Below, piece after piece: positions 22,345 to 33,590 of a stretch of DNA of 64,000 nucleotides. The number at the start of each line of letters is the position of its first letter. Position 1 is the first letter of the stretch. The DNA is taken from assembly GCA_027943335.1 (NCBI GenBank), contig BSBK01001158.1, positions 186,001 to 250,000 on the forward strand, read 5' to 3'. The translations under genes were made by a program, and so were the position numbers. The notes beneath the pieces are model-generated. The model did no database searches, was not told where the DNA came from, and was given only the letters and a program-made list of their open reading frames with translations. The stretch comes from Chamaecyparis obtusa (Eukaryota; Streptophyta; Pinopsida; Cupressales; Cupressaceae).

Positions 22345-24936
22345 GTGTACTGATTCTCAATAGCTACTGATCTGTTCTTGACACAATGATATTTTTGACA
22401 GATTCTGGAACTAGGCTGGAAACATTGGATATCTTGCAATTTGACAATTTTTGACAACTCTCTCAAATTTTTCCAAACGACACTCTGCAGACTCATACGA
22501 CACTGGGTAGTCTATGAAACGACAGTTGCTAAACTCACATGACAATTGGGTAATACTGAAACGACACTTGACAAAACTCGTATGACTTTTGACTTCCTGA
22601 AATGACTTTTGACTCCAGAAAAGATTTTACGTCAATTTTTGCAAAATGTAAGGTCTTCAGTTTTGGATTGTTTGCAAATTGTATTGTCCAGATTTTGAAG
22701 GTTATACCAGATTTGATTGTTTTTAATAGCCAAGTAGATAAATAAGCACGCAGAATAGCAAGCAAGTGATTCCAAGCACGTCTGAAAATAATGAACAAGG
22801 GCAAAAGCAACCTTGCGCATGAACAATCAAGTGACCAAATTGTGCTAATCCCTGAGAGTACTAATTGTGTATGTTCTGAAAAGTTTTGCAATAACACACA
22901 TATACCTGAGAATGAAAAATTGGCCTCTCTAGAGTTTTTAGTAATGGTTTGACTCTGCAACTTTTATGATTCAAAGGGGTGAACTCCAATCCCGGCGCAC
23001 CAGGGTTTTGACACAGTCTGAGAACTTAATCTTCAAGAGCTGCTAGGGAGATCTGACAACCCAACAATGAACCATACCCGTGGAGATTTCTTCCACAAGG
23101 ACATTTATATAGCGGCTGTCACTACCATGGCAAAAATGGCTATTACCGCTTGAGGTTCCGTCAACGCAGTTTGCCCTGTGAAGGGATTGTCTGCTACGGT
23201 TAACCCTCTCTAAAGATGACTCACAATAGTATACCACAAGGGGACTTGGCTCCAGATTCAAGGTTTTGACACCTCTTCACTTTTAACCCAAACAAAGCAA
23301 GCAGATTAATCCGACACGCTAAGACAAAGTTTTGTTCCACCAAGGTCTGTGATATCAACTCCACGTGATCTATCAACCTCTCCGGGGAGAGAATGTATCA
23401 ATCAATAAGAGAAGACACACTAACCAATTTTGATTCACCAAAGCTCGTGATATCAACCCTACGTGATCTATCAACCTCTCTGGAGAGAGAATGTGTTGAT
23501 CAATAAGAGAGGATGCACTAACCAATTTGAATGTGAAACGCACTAAGTATCCTCCCTACCTACAAGGATTTTATCATCAAGAAGGATTTCGCTAGGAATC
23601 CAATCTCTCAAGAATCACAAATAGTGTTCATAGGGCCTAATTACTATGTGAGCACAGATGTATGTTCCGAAAGCAAATCTACCAAAAGCATCCAAAAAGT
23701 AGAAAGAGGAACACTTAACGTTTAAAGCGAATATGAGATGAGTCCACAAGGTGGAACACTTAACACCTCACACAAGCTAAAAATGAGTCCACAACTTAGA
23801 AAACAAGGGAGTTCCTAAAAGCACAAAAGGGTTGCCAAGTGGAACATTTAACGCTTCTGTCCTGTTGACCCCTCCCCTTTATGGCGCTGAGATTGCAACC
23901 ACGGGGCGGAAATGAGGGGCCGGCGGATTAGCGAGTCCAATAACCCAAGATAGCAATCAAGATCAATCACAAGTATTCTAAGACTACTTAATGAATCCTT
24001 AAGGGATTACTACCTAGTATCAATTATGCAAGTGTGTAGAAATAGATCAAAAGCATGAAAAGATGCACACAAGCTTGACACATAAGAGATTTTTTTTAAG
24101 TCCCAAATCAAAATATTATTAGATGAAGGAGAATACCTGGGATCCTTGCAACGCGCTTAGTAGATTTTACTTGATTTTTAGCAATTTTTGTTGAGCTTTT
24201 CCATGCAAGCAAGTGACGAACTCTCCAACAAGCAAACAAGCAAACAAGATATGTAAAATATATTCAACTTATGAAAACCATAGGGTTAGCTCTAAAAATC
24301 AATTATTATCAGTAATAATAACCAGCAATCAATCCAAATGACAACTCATATCATTCATTGAACCATGTAAAAAAATAAGTGCATACCCATCACAAAACTT
24401 TATTTTTTTTTTGCTGCATTTGACCTAGTCAACAAGATCTAATTTTTTTTGATATGATTTTGGCCACAAAAATAGAAATTCAGAATAGAGACCCCTGCTA
24501 AAAAACAGAGAGCTTTCCAAAAATGCAAAAATTTTAGAAAAACCTCTTCATTTGTGCCCTAGAGACCCATTTTATCAATACAGACCAGTTTTTGTAAATT
24601 GACTATTTGAGCTATGATATCATGTCCAAATTTAAAACACAAAGAATGGACCCCTTGTAGAATTTAAAGAGATTTCCGAAAATATAAAAATTTTCGAAAA
24701 ATATGCTGATTTGCGTCAGATATTAATTTTTTCCGGAATTTCAAGAAAAAATTATTAAAAATTCAAAACATCTCAGAAAATTCTAAATTTTTTACTGTAG
24801 CTTCCATGACATGTCACCAACCTGCAAAAAAACATTTCAGATCAAAATTCCAAGCCGTTTGGGAGATAAAATTAAATCTTTGAAACTTTGGGGTTTTAGC
24901 TCCAAAAAAATCAAAACCAGCATGCAAAGGTGGGTT
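22345..24936 (-). other. LARD leader between primer site and long ORF
   Basis: About 2.6 kb without a credible coding sequence. It contains a 98-bp-period tandem duplication (about 23340-23535), a locally GC-rich patch (23870-23940) and several copies of ggaacacttaac-like words near 23710-23850. Long leaders are common in LARDs. Confidence 0.6.
23340..23535. repeat. Tandem duplication, period about 98 bp
   Basis: The words gtgatatcaac, cgtgatctatcaacctctc and gagagaatgt recur in the same order starting at 23349 and 23447, with scattered substitutions. Confidence 0.8.
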
Positions 24937-24954
24937 GCCCCACGGTGGGCGCCA
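24937..24954 (-). other. Primer binding site of the LARD
   Basis: The minus strand reads TGGCGCCCACCGTGGGGC, four bases inside the 5' LTR. This form is typical of Tat-type plant gypsy elements and differs from the Met-tRNA site of the copia copies here. Confidence 0.8.
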
Positions 24955-24958
24955 GAAA

Positions 24959-26221
24959 TGTGTGTGTGAAAATTGTACCTGATCTGTAAACACAACACTC
25001 AGTAAAACATTAGAGGTTATTGATAATCAAAATCGTGCAAAATTGAAAGCTATCTAACCAAGCGATTTACTGCCTTCTAATAGGTGCGAGATTAATGTTC
25101 TCAGATTGTAATCGAGATCAGTGACCTAGACGACACCTAAATGAAGGATTTGAATGAAAAAGATGGATATGAAATTGAATGCAATTAATCTATATTTTTG
25201 ATATTTTCTATGCAATAAGAATGATAAAAACTTGATATGAATCTATGCTATTGAAAACTGATATGCTATGCTAATCTAGAAATGATATGAAATATGAATC
25301 TAAATGAACACAAAAAAAATAAGATTGATCTCACAAAGATGTCGATTCGCAAGAGCTTTGATTCTTCAATTCTAATTCTCCAGCGTGATTGTGCAAAATA
25401 TGAGATGATTTGTGAAGAGCTAAAGCCTTAATTTATAGAAATCCAGGGCTTTGGAGGTGCATGAATAAAAGCCATAAATCACTCAAATTAACTCATCTTG
25501 ATTTTTGAGTTATCTGATCATAAAAGATAGTTAATTCTCAAAATCATGCAAAAACATGCAAAAATAGCTTTTTAACTCAAATTAGAGTTTAGATCAGCTT
25601 TTTGAACTCCAAAAGGATGTTGAGTTCCAAAAAGTCAATAACTTGCATTGATTTTCTGATTTGGAGTTTAACTGTTTCTTTTGAATATGCATAATAATTA
25701 AGAATTAAATAAATAAATAAAGTGATTTATCCTCAACTCAACTGATTTTTGAAAATAAATAATTAATTTATGGGTTAATTAACTATTTATTCAAACTTTT
25801 ATTAAAAATTATATTATTAAATAATGACAACATGCTTTAATTAATTAAATAAGAATTTAATCAATTAAAGATAGGAATTTTGATTTATTGTCAAAATTAA
25901 ATAATACAATTAATAATAGATAGAATTAAATTTAATTACATAATTAAGTGGCAAATATTAAATCTAATTAATTAAATATGAAAATATTCAATTAATCAAA
26001 TTTTAGGATAAATGTGATTTATTGCCAAATAATTATAAAATTAAAGATAATTAAGATAATTAGGAATATTACTAGGAATATTCTCCGATGCAAAATTTAA
26101 GATAATCAATTAGATTTGATGATGTTTAGATGTGCCTTAGATTAGGACTTTGATGTCGATTTCATATGATTTGATGATATAGGAGGTTAATGAACTTATA
26201 GCCCATTTTTGGGGTATTACA
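24959..26221 (-). repeat. 5' LTR of the LARD
   Basis: 1,263 bp, reading identical to 14989-16251. A minus-strand TATAAAT at 25431-25437 is the likely promoter box. Confidence 0.95.
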
Positions 26222-26226
26222 GTTTC
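26222..26226. repeat. Target site duplication (right) of the LARD
   Basis: GTTTC, matching 14984-14988. Confidence 0.9.
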
Positions 26227-26279
26227 CATCAATGACAACCAAACCAATGAATTCCTATGACTGCAACTAATATACATCA

Positions 26280-26603
26280 CAAATGTCAACCAATCTCCCA
26301 ATCTCATCACAATGGCAACAAACCTATCCCTAACTTTCTTGTATGTCTTAAAAAACCAGGATGACCAACCATAGGAATATCATGAAAAGAGTTTATAACC
26401 ACCTTTTTGAACTTATAATTAGGCACCAAGAATATTCTAGCTTTGTATAAGATGAGTTTATTTTGTATTGTATACCTATCATCATGTTTAAAACCCTCCA
26501 AAATGCTAGAATCCCATGAGTCTTTTTCATATTCACCTATTATTTTTTCCTTCCAATCTGATTTAATCTCAACTAAAGAGCATAAATGTGATCTCCTAGA
26601 CAA
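26280..26603 (-). pseudogene. Ty3/gypsy integrase zinc-domain fragment
   Basis: On the minus strand: SLVEIKSDWKEKIIGEYEKD, then ILYKARIFLVPNYKFKKVVI and HDIPMVGHPGFLRHTRK, the region between RNase H and the integrase H2C2 zinc site of plant gypsy elements. It is cut on the upstream side by the copia-3 LTR at 26604 and fades before 26280. The matching upstream part (reverse transcriptase, RNase H) lies at 35741-36590 on the same strand, so copia-3 split one gypsy copy. About 50 residues between the two pieces are missing. Confidence 0.85.
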
Positions 26604-26707
26604 TGTTGGAAACTACAATTGAAAAAATTGTTATATTGTCATTGATGTCAAACCTTAACTGGTAAGATAGTTGATATCTAGGACAGTACCATATCTATTG
26701 ATTGATG
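26604..26707 (+). repeat. 5' LTR stub of copia-3
   Basis: The first 104 bp match the start of the LTR at 27107. The match stops at attgatg (26701-26707), which is shared by the LTR and the internal tail. Confidence 0.85.
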
Positions 26708-27106
26708 CAGAAAATGTCACACTTTAGGATTTTCTTAGAGTTGTGAGAAGTGAAGCAGAGATGATAATCAGTCATAAGCAAGATGACAGAAGAAGAATAC
26801 AGCATACAGAACTGACATGAAGACATCTACATGTGGAAGATGGAAGTGATAGATACAGCTTTGGCATAATTGTCAAAGAGGGAGAGATTCAGATGAAAAC
26901 ACAGAAGCGGAAGATTCAATGAAACCTAAGAGAGAGATATAGAAAAGATTCAGAGGGAGTAATTCAGTAAGCAGTTAGGAAAAAGAAAGTTATGAATTAG
27001 AATGAAGCTAAGGATATTATAAAAATTTGATGCACAGATATTTTGGATTGTTTGGTAAATCATGTGTTATTCATGTGGTGTTCCCATCAATGCCAAAGAG
27101 GGAGAT
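26708..27106 (+). other. copia-3 internal tail and polypurine tract
   Basis: It aligns with copia-1 10118-10543, including gtcacactttagga and agcaagatga, and ends in the purine run aaagagggagat before the LTR. It is non-coding. Confidence 0.8.
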
Positions 27107-27694
27107 TGTTGGAAACTACAATTAAAATAATTTTTTTATCGTCATTGATGTCAAACCTTAACTGGTAAGATAGTTTCTATCTAGGAGAGTACCATATTTA
27201 TTTATTGATGAAGAGGATTTGGCAAAGGAGATAACAAGAGAACCTAAGGAAAGGTTGAGTTATTTAATACATCAATGGGTACTTGATTAGTTGGCACATT
27301 GATAAGATAATGTATTGTTTATCTAAGTAAGAAGAAAGACTGGAAAGGTAGGATTAGCCATTCAAAAGTGAAGAAATCTAGTTTAACCTAAGTGATGTTA
27401 GTGTTGACTGAGCGCTAGTATATGCCGAGTAAATCTAGTGTTGATCAAACATCAGTAATTATCGAGCAACAGGAAATTATCGAGAAAAGACATTATTTTC
27501 CAAGGAAGATAGGTTGTAGTGATGACCGAGATACATAGTGATGACCGAGAAGATGAACACAGTATTGACCGAGTATCAGTAAATTACATTTGGAGAAAGA
27601 ATTGAGATTCCCAGCCAACATTGTTGAATTCTTGGGATATGTAAAATGTGTTGACATTATTAATGAATTGTATGGAGCATTTAATGCATGGTAA
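27107..27694 (+). repeat. 3' LTR of copia-3, left part
   Basis: Starts TGTTGGAAACTAC. Interrupted at GGTAA (27690-27694) by copia-2. Confidence 0.88.
27690..27694. repeat. Target site duplication (left) of copia-2
   Basis: GGTAA, matching 34841-34845. Confidence 0.9.
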
Positions 27695-28945
27695 TGATGG
27701 AATATGGATGAAGTGACTGAGAGGGGGGGGGTGAATCAGTCAACCATAAAAACACTTCACAATTAATTCTTTGCAGATCCTTTAATATATCTTAACAATG
27801 TTGTCTATTTTAGCACTCGGTAAATAGATTGCAGTAACTTTGAAGATGCAGAAAGTATTAGCAATATTATCTTTAGATATTCATCAGTGCATGTAAATGA
27901 TTGAGGAAGCAATTAAGAACACAAGAGACACAAGATTTAACGTGGAAACCCAATATGGGAAAAACCACCAATGTATCTAGATACTGATTTTCACTTTTCT
28001 GAAGTGATGCCCGGTTAGAAGCCAACCCGGTAAAAGGTTACAAAACACACTGTTAGGTGTGACCTTGTTAGAGGATTTAAAACACCCTGCTAGGAGTGGC
28101 CTGGTAAGAGGTCTTGAAAACAATTCAATGGAATTGTCACCTTGTTAGAGGATTTATATTATGGCTGTTAAACCAACTCGGTTAAGAGATTTTGAATTCA
28201 CTGTTACAATGATAAGAAGGTAACAATGAAAAAGTGACCTGTATAATAATGCAACTATCTTGCTGATTACAGATCTCTATTCTGCATAAGTCTGATCCTC
28301 TCTGATCGAATAAATCTCTGCTGCTCCTCAAGGATATCTGAACATCCTTCACAAACTCGCATATATCTTTCCTTCTTTTCTTCTGTAAATCTTCTGCTAT
28401 GTTATATTTACTTTTCACATTTGACCTTTTATTTATATGATTTTGGATTAGTCAAATCGACATTATTTAGTATAACAGTCGGCTGAATTAAGTAAACTCT
28501 ATTTGCAAAAATCCTTCAAGGGCCGACAGTGCTCGGTGACCATATCTTTTTATGATTTTTCGGAGACCGAGGGAACTCGGTAAACACCAACAATCCTTTA
28601 CCTTTGATAACCGACTGAACTCGGTAAATACTAACTTTCCTCGATGACCGACTGAACTCGGTAAACACTAAACTTTCTTCGGCAACCGAGTGAACTCGGT
28701 AAACACTAGACTTTCTTCGGCAACCGAGTGAACTCGGTAAACACTAGACTTTCTTCGGAAACCGAGTGAACTCGGTAAACACTGCTTTTCTTCGATAACC
28801 GAGTGGACTCGGTAAGCACTAATATCCCTGTCAGGCAGACCGACTGAGCTCGGTATAAGCAGATTGCTGCGGATTATGACATAGTGTGACATCAAAGACA
28901 ATACATAATTGAGTAGCAATTTCCTTCAAACAATTGTTTCCAACA
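27695..28945 (-). repeat. 3' LTR of copia-2
   Basis: 1,251 bp, plus strand TGATGGAATATGG to CCAACA. Contains the 38-bp hairpin repeat (28566-28854). Confidence 0.95.
28566..28854. repeat. Tandem 38-bp repeats, each with an ACCGAG-NNNN-CTCGGT inverted repeat
   Basis: Eight units start at 28566, 28610, 28647, 28685, 28723, 28761, 28798 and 28839. Each has the core accgagtgaactcggt or a close variant: 6-bp arms around a 4-bp loop. The middle units are exactly 38 bp apart. The other LTR has the same array at 34461-34749. Confidence 0.92.
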
Positions 28946-28958
28946 ATCTCCCTCTTTG
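28946..28958 (-). other. Polypurine tract of copia-2
   Basis: The minus strand reads caaagagggagat directly before the 3' LTR, the same tract as in copia-1 and copia-3. Confidence 0.85.
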
Positions 28959-29277
28959 GCATTGATGGCAACACAATATGTCATAGCATAAGAAATTTGA
29001 AAGAGTTAGCTCGGTTTGGATTCAAATCTCCCTCTGTCAGCAAACTTCCTGTATCCTGAAAATTCTTCCTTCTGACTATTGAAAATTTCTTGAAAGCAAT
29101 AGTAAAGACATAGCAAACACTCCCTCTTTGACAACACATGCCAAAGACAATTCACATATTACCGGTGAAAATTAATGTACCTCAAGTACTGATTCATATG
29201 CAATGATTCCCTTAATATGCTGCATCAACAGGTTGATTTTCAATCATGTTCAGGTTGATGCATCACTAAAAATGTAT
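28959..29277 (-). other. copia-2 3' non-coding region
   Basis: About 320 bp between the polyprotein stop and the polypurine tract. No coding sequence is seen. Confidence 0.7.
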
Positions 29278-32200
29278 TTAGTGAGCCTCGGATAGGGGAA
29301 TGACCCCTAACTTACCTCTTAGATACATAAATGCATCCTTAGGTAATGGTTTGGTAAAAATGTCTGCAATCTGTTCTTTTGTATGAATATATTCTAATCT
29401 GATTTCCTTGTCCTGTACCAATTCTCTGACAAAGTGATATTTAATAGCAATGTGCTTGGTTTTGGAATGCATCACTGGATTTTTAGAAATGTTTATTGCA
29501 CTGGTATTGTCACAAAATATAACAACTGGTTCTTTGATTTCAACCTTCATACCTTCTAATAGTTGTTTAAACCAAACAATATTTGAACAGTTTACTGCAG
29601 CAGCAACATATTCTGCTTCAGCTGTGGATTGAGATGTGCAATTCTGCTTTTTACTAGTCCAGGATACCAGTCTTTTTCCAAGAAAAAATGCTCCACCACT
29701 TGTACTTTTTCTGTCATCAATGTTTCCTGCCCAATCAGCATCAGTAAACACTTTCAAGTCTAGATTGCCTCCAAATTTATACCACAAACCATACTCTTCA
29801 GTTCCTTTTAAGTATCTTAAGATTCTTTTGATTGCCATCATGTGATTTTCCTTAGGTTTTGCTGAGAATCTAGCTACTATACCGACTGCTAAGGCAATAT
29901 CAAGTCTTGTGTGTACCACATACTGCAATTTTCCAATCATAGATCGGTATAGGGTCTGATCAACTTCTTTTGAATCATCATTTTTGGTAAGTTTCAGTCC
30001 AGTGCACATGGGTGTACCAACTGGTTTTGAATCTTCCATTCCAAACTTCTTAAGTATCTCCTTAATATATTTGGATTGAGTAATGTATATACCATTCTTG
30101 TTTTGCTGAATTTGAAGACCAACAAAGAATTTTATTAAACCAAACATAGACATTTCAAATTCTCTGTTCATTTGTTCTGAAAATTCTTTGCACTGATCCT
30201 CATTCCCTGTAAATATAGTATCATCCACAAATATTTCTGCCAATACAATTTTGTCATCCGGTCCTTCTTTGATATACAGATTGCTGTTATCATTAGCTCT
30301 TTTGAAATTAATCTGGATCAAATAGTTATGGAGTCTTTCATACCATGCTCTAGGAGCTTGTTTTAAACCATACAATGCTTTGTGTAACCTGCAGACCATG
30401 TCCCTTTTGTCTGGATCAACAAAACCTTCAGGTTGTTCAATGTAGACTTCTTCATCAAGAATTCCATTGAGAAATGCAGATTTTATATCCATCTGATATA
30501 CCTTAAATCCTTTGTGTGCTGCATAAGCAAGTAGAGTTCTTACACCTTCTAATCTTGCAATAGGAGAAAAAGTTTCTCCATAATCTATACCTTCTTCTTG
30601 AGAATAACCTTTACATACCAGTCTAGCTTTGTTTCTAGATACTTGACCATCTTCATTCAGTTTGTTTCTGAATACCCATTTTGTTCCAATTACATTCTTA
30701 TCTTTAGGTCTAGGTACAAGAGTCCAAGTTTTGTTCTTTTGTATTTGTTCTAATTCTTCATTCATTGCTTCAATCCAACTTTCATTCTCTAATGCATCTT
30801 TGATATTTCTAGGTTCAAAATCAGTAAGTAGACATGTACCTTTTAGCTTGCTTCTTGTCATAGTGCCATCTGATTTGTTTCCAATGATTTGATCTGGTGT
30901 ATGATGTCTTCTGACATATTTGGCTAGTATAGGTTCCTTGCCTTTTGAATGATTCATGCTGTTGTCTTCTAGGATCTCTTCTTCAGGTTGCTCGGGCTCG
31001 GTAGATATTTTCTCGGTAACTTCAGGCTGAGACTTGGTCTAAATTTCTTCCTGTGACTCGGTTTGAACTTCTTCTTGTGACTCGGTTTGAACTTCTTCTT
31101 GTGACTCGGTTACTGTGCTCGGCTCGGTAGATATAGCTTCCTTATTGATAGTTGTGTCTGTCAATGTTTTAGGTTCAATGTAAACGAATCTTCTGTAGTT
31201 CTCAGGTTCCCTTTTGCTTTCTTCCTCAGTCTTTTCTGCAAACTCATCAAATTTTACATGTGTACTTTCTATGACTTTGTAAGTAGATAAGTTCAGACAT
31301 TTGTATGCCTTGCTTTTGCTAGAATATCCTAAGAATATTCCTTCATCACTCTTCACATCAAATTTATTTCTTCTGGATTCTTTTAAGATATAACACTTGC
31401 TACCAAATATTTTCATGTAACTTACATTAGGTTTATAGCCATACCATAATTCATAGGGAGTTTTGAATGTGTCTTTCTTCAGTTGTACTCGGTTCAAGGT
31501 ATGAATTGCAGTGCTGATAGCTTCCTTCCAGTACTTTATAGCAATGTTCTTTTCTATCATTAGAGTCCTTGCACAATCCATAATAGATCTGTTTCTTCTT
31601 TCTGCTATTCCATTCTGCTCAGGAGTTCTCGGAGCTGATACCTGTCTTTTGATTCCTCTTTCAATGCAGAAGTTGTTAAAATCATGAGAGATGAATTCAC
31701 CACCTCTGTCTGATCTTAAGCATTTCAATCTTTTCCCTGTTTCTTTTTCTACTCTTGCTAAGTACCATTTGAACTTTTCAAATGCCTCTGATTTTTCTCT
31801 TAAATACATAACAGTCATCATTCTAGAATAATCATCAACGAAAAGAATAAAGAATTTATCTCCAGTATAGCTTTGTATTCCAATAGGTCCACATAAATCA
31901 GTATGCACAATTTCCAAAATTTCTTTAGACTGATAGTTCTTACTCTTGAAACTAGTTTTACTCATTTTGCCAATCTGACAATTCTTACATAGACCAGTGT
32001 CAGGTTTCTTCAAAGTAGGAATGCCTCTAACCTTCTTGAATTTGCTTATTTTTATCATGTTATCAAAATTCACATGACATAACCTTTTGTTCCATAGCCA
32101 ACTTTCTTCTATTTGAGAAATAAGGCATGAATATTCATTGAGATCAAGATAAAATAAGTTACCTTTTGTTTGTTTGCCTGATCCAATGAGTTTTCCTTTT

Positions 32201-33528
32201 CCATCCAGCAGTCTTGCTTGACCATTCATGAATTCAACCTTGAAACCAGTGTTGATTAGCTGTGCTACACTTAGAAGATTATGTTTTAGTCCTTCAACCC
32301 AGTAAGCATTATCACATATGAGTTCTTTGGTTAATGAGATTCTACCTTTTCCTTTTATACAACAAGGTTCATTGTTTCCAAATCTTACATTACCATTGTC
32401 ACAGTCTTCTAGATATTCAAATTTTGTCTTGTCACCAGTCATGTGGTGTGAACATCCGTTGTCTATTATCCATATATCATCTTTGCTTATATGAGAAATA
32501 AGTGCCATCTTATCTTCATCATCATCAGATTCATCTTTTATAGCAATAAAGACAATTTCTTCTTCACTATCATCAGAATCTTTAGCCATAAAACATGATT
32601 TCTTACCTTTATCCTTGTATGTTTTAAAATTCTTTTTGCCATAGTACTTGTGACTTCTCTTTTCTTCCTTGACTTGCTTGTTTGGGCACCTAGCTGCAAT
32701 ATGTCCAATTTCTTCACATGAAAAATAGATTAAAGGAGTTTTACCTTTATATTTACCTTTCCCTCTAGAGTACTTCTTTGCAAGTAATGCTTCTACAATT
32801 TCAAGATCACTATCAGAACTTTCTTCTGATTCCTCTTCACTGTCTGTCTGAACTTCTTTAATTTTCTTGTTCTTCTTTAGTGAAACCTTGGCCTCAAATG
32901 CTGATTCAATATTTTTGGAACTAGGAACATAGTTATCATAGTTGTCTAATTCAAAAGCTGTCAATCTTCCAACTAAAGCATCCAAAGTTATACTGTGGTT
33001 TGCTTCACATCTTCTTTCTTGAATGGCTGATACTCTTATTGCATAGATAGGGAGTAGTGTTCTGAGTACCTTACTTATAACAGTCTCATCTGAGATTGTT
33101 CCTCCAGAAGCTCTGATTGCACTTACACTTGCTTTGATTCTTTCAACATATTTTGCAATGTTTTCATCTTCCTTCATATTCATCTTGTCAAACTGTCCTC
33201 TTAGGCTTTCTGCTTTGGCTCTCTTCACATTTGCATCACCACCATATATTTTCTTTAGTGCCACCCACATTTCATATGCAGTAGTGCAGTCTTTAATATC
33301 ATCAAATTCTTCATAACTGAGAGCAGATGCAATGTCTATCATCATGGTGTTGTGAGTCTTTTTATCTGCAATGTCTTCAACAGTTAATGCGCCATTAGGA
33401 ATTGTATACTCTTCATCAATGTATTTGCATCCTGAATCACCAATGGAAGCCAGATGAAGTCGCATGAGACCTTGCCATGCTGAAAAGTTATCTCTGTTAA
33501 GCTTTGGAATTTCCCTCTTGTAAGACAT
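29278..33528 (-). pseudogene. copia-2 gag-pol polyprotein, one internal amber stop
   Basis: One frame from ATG 33528 (MSYKREIPKLNRDNF) to the stop at 29278, 1,417 codons. Order: gag, zinc knuckle YFSCEEIGHIAARC (residues 268-281), protease WIIDNGCSHHMTG (D356-N-G), integrase zinc site LWNKRLCHVNF (Asn480), integrase core Asp544 in HTDLCGP, then LRSDRGGEF and NGIAERRNRS, an acidic linker, reverse transcriptase with FVDD at 1100-1103, RNase H and tail [14 protein letters not shown] interrupts codon 830 (31039-31041), between integrase and reverse transcriptase. Besides this stop, the first knuckle Cys is Tyr, the protease DSG is DNG, and the first integrase zinc His is Asn. The frame is otherwise open, so this copy died recently or moved using proteins from another copy. 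Confidence 0.93.
31037..31108 (-). repeat. 24-bp coding tandem repeat in copia-2
   Basis: Three copies of a unit encoding QTESQEEV lie just before the amber stop, in the linker between integrase and reverse transcriptase. The amber lies where the next Gln codon of the repeat would fall. Confidence 0.85.
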
Positions 33529-33570
33529 CCTGATCTTTAGCTTAGGTCTTTGAAACCCTTCCTGCAAGCA

Positions 33571-33588
33571 CCAAAAGCTCTGATACCA
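33571..33588 (-). other. Primer binding site of copia-2
   Basis: The minus strand reads TGGTATCAGAGCTTTTGG, two bases inside the 5' LTR. The first 12 bases fit initiator Met-tRNA. Confidence 0.88.
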
Positions 33589-33590
33589 AT

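Larger units (their letters stand above)
14989..26221 (-). mobile_element. Non-autonomous Ty3/gypsy-derived LTR element (LARD), 11.2 kb, recent
   Basis: Two 1,263-bp direct LTRs (14989-16251, 24959-26221) read as identical base for base. They start TGTGTGTG and end TATTACA, and a 5-bp TSD, GTTTC, flanks the element. The primer site at 24937-24954 and polypurine tract at 16252-16266 put it on the minus strand. The interior of 8.7 kb has one long open frame (20089-22344), a leftover integrase C-terminus (18668 to about 19110) and repeat-rich non-coding DNA. It has no protease, reverse transcriptase or RNase H. It must have moved using proteins from another element. The integrase remnant points to a gypsy ancestor. 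Confidence 0.92.

Noticed and set aside
28566..28854. Regular 38-bp palindromic repeats that resemble a CRISPR array
   Set aside because: The units are contiguous variants without unique spacers and lie inside both LTRs of a plant retrotransposon.
31039..31041. Amber stop of copia-2 as programmed readthrough
   Set aside because: It lies in a repeat linker where a Gln codon is expected, has no recognisable readthrough context, and the copy has three other damaging changes. A plain mutation is simpler.
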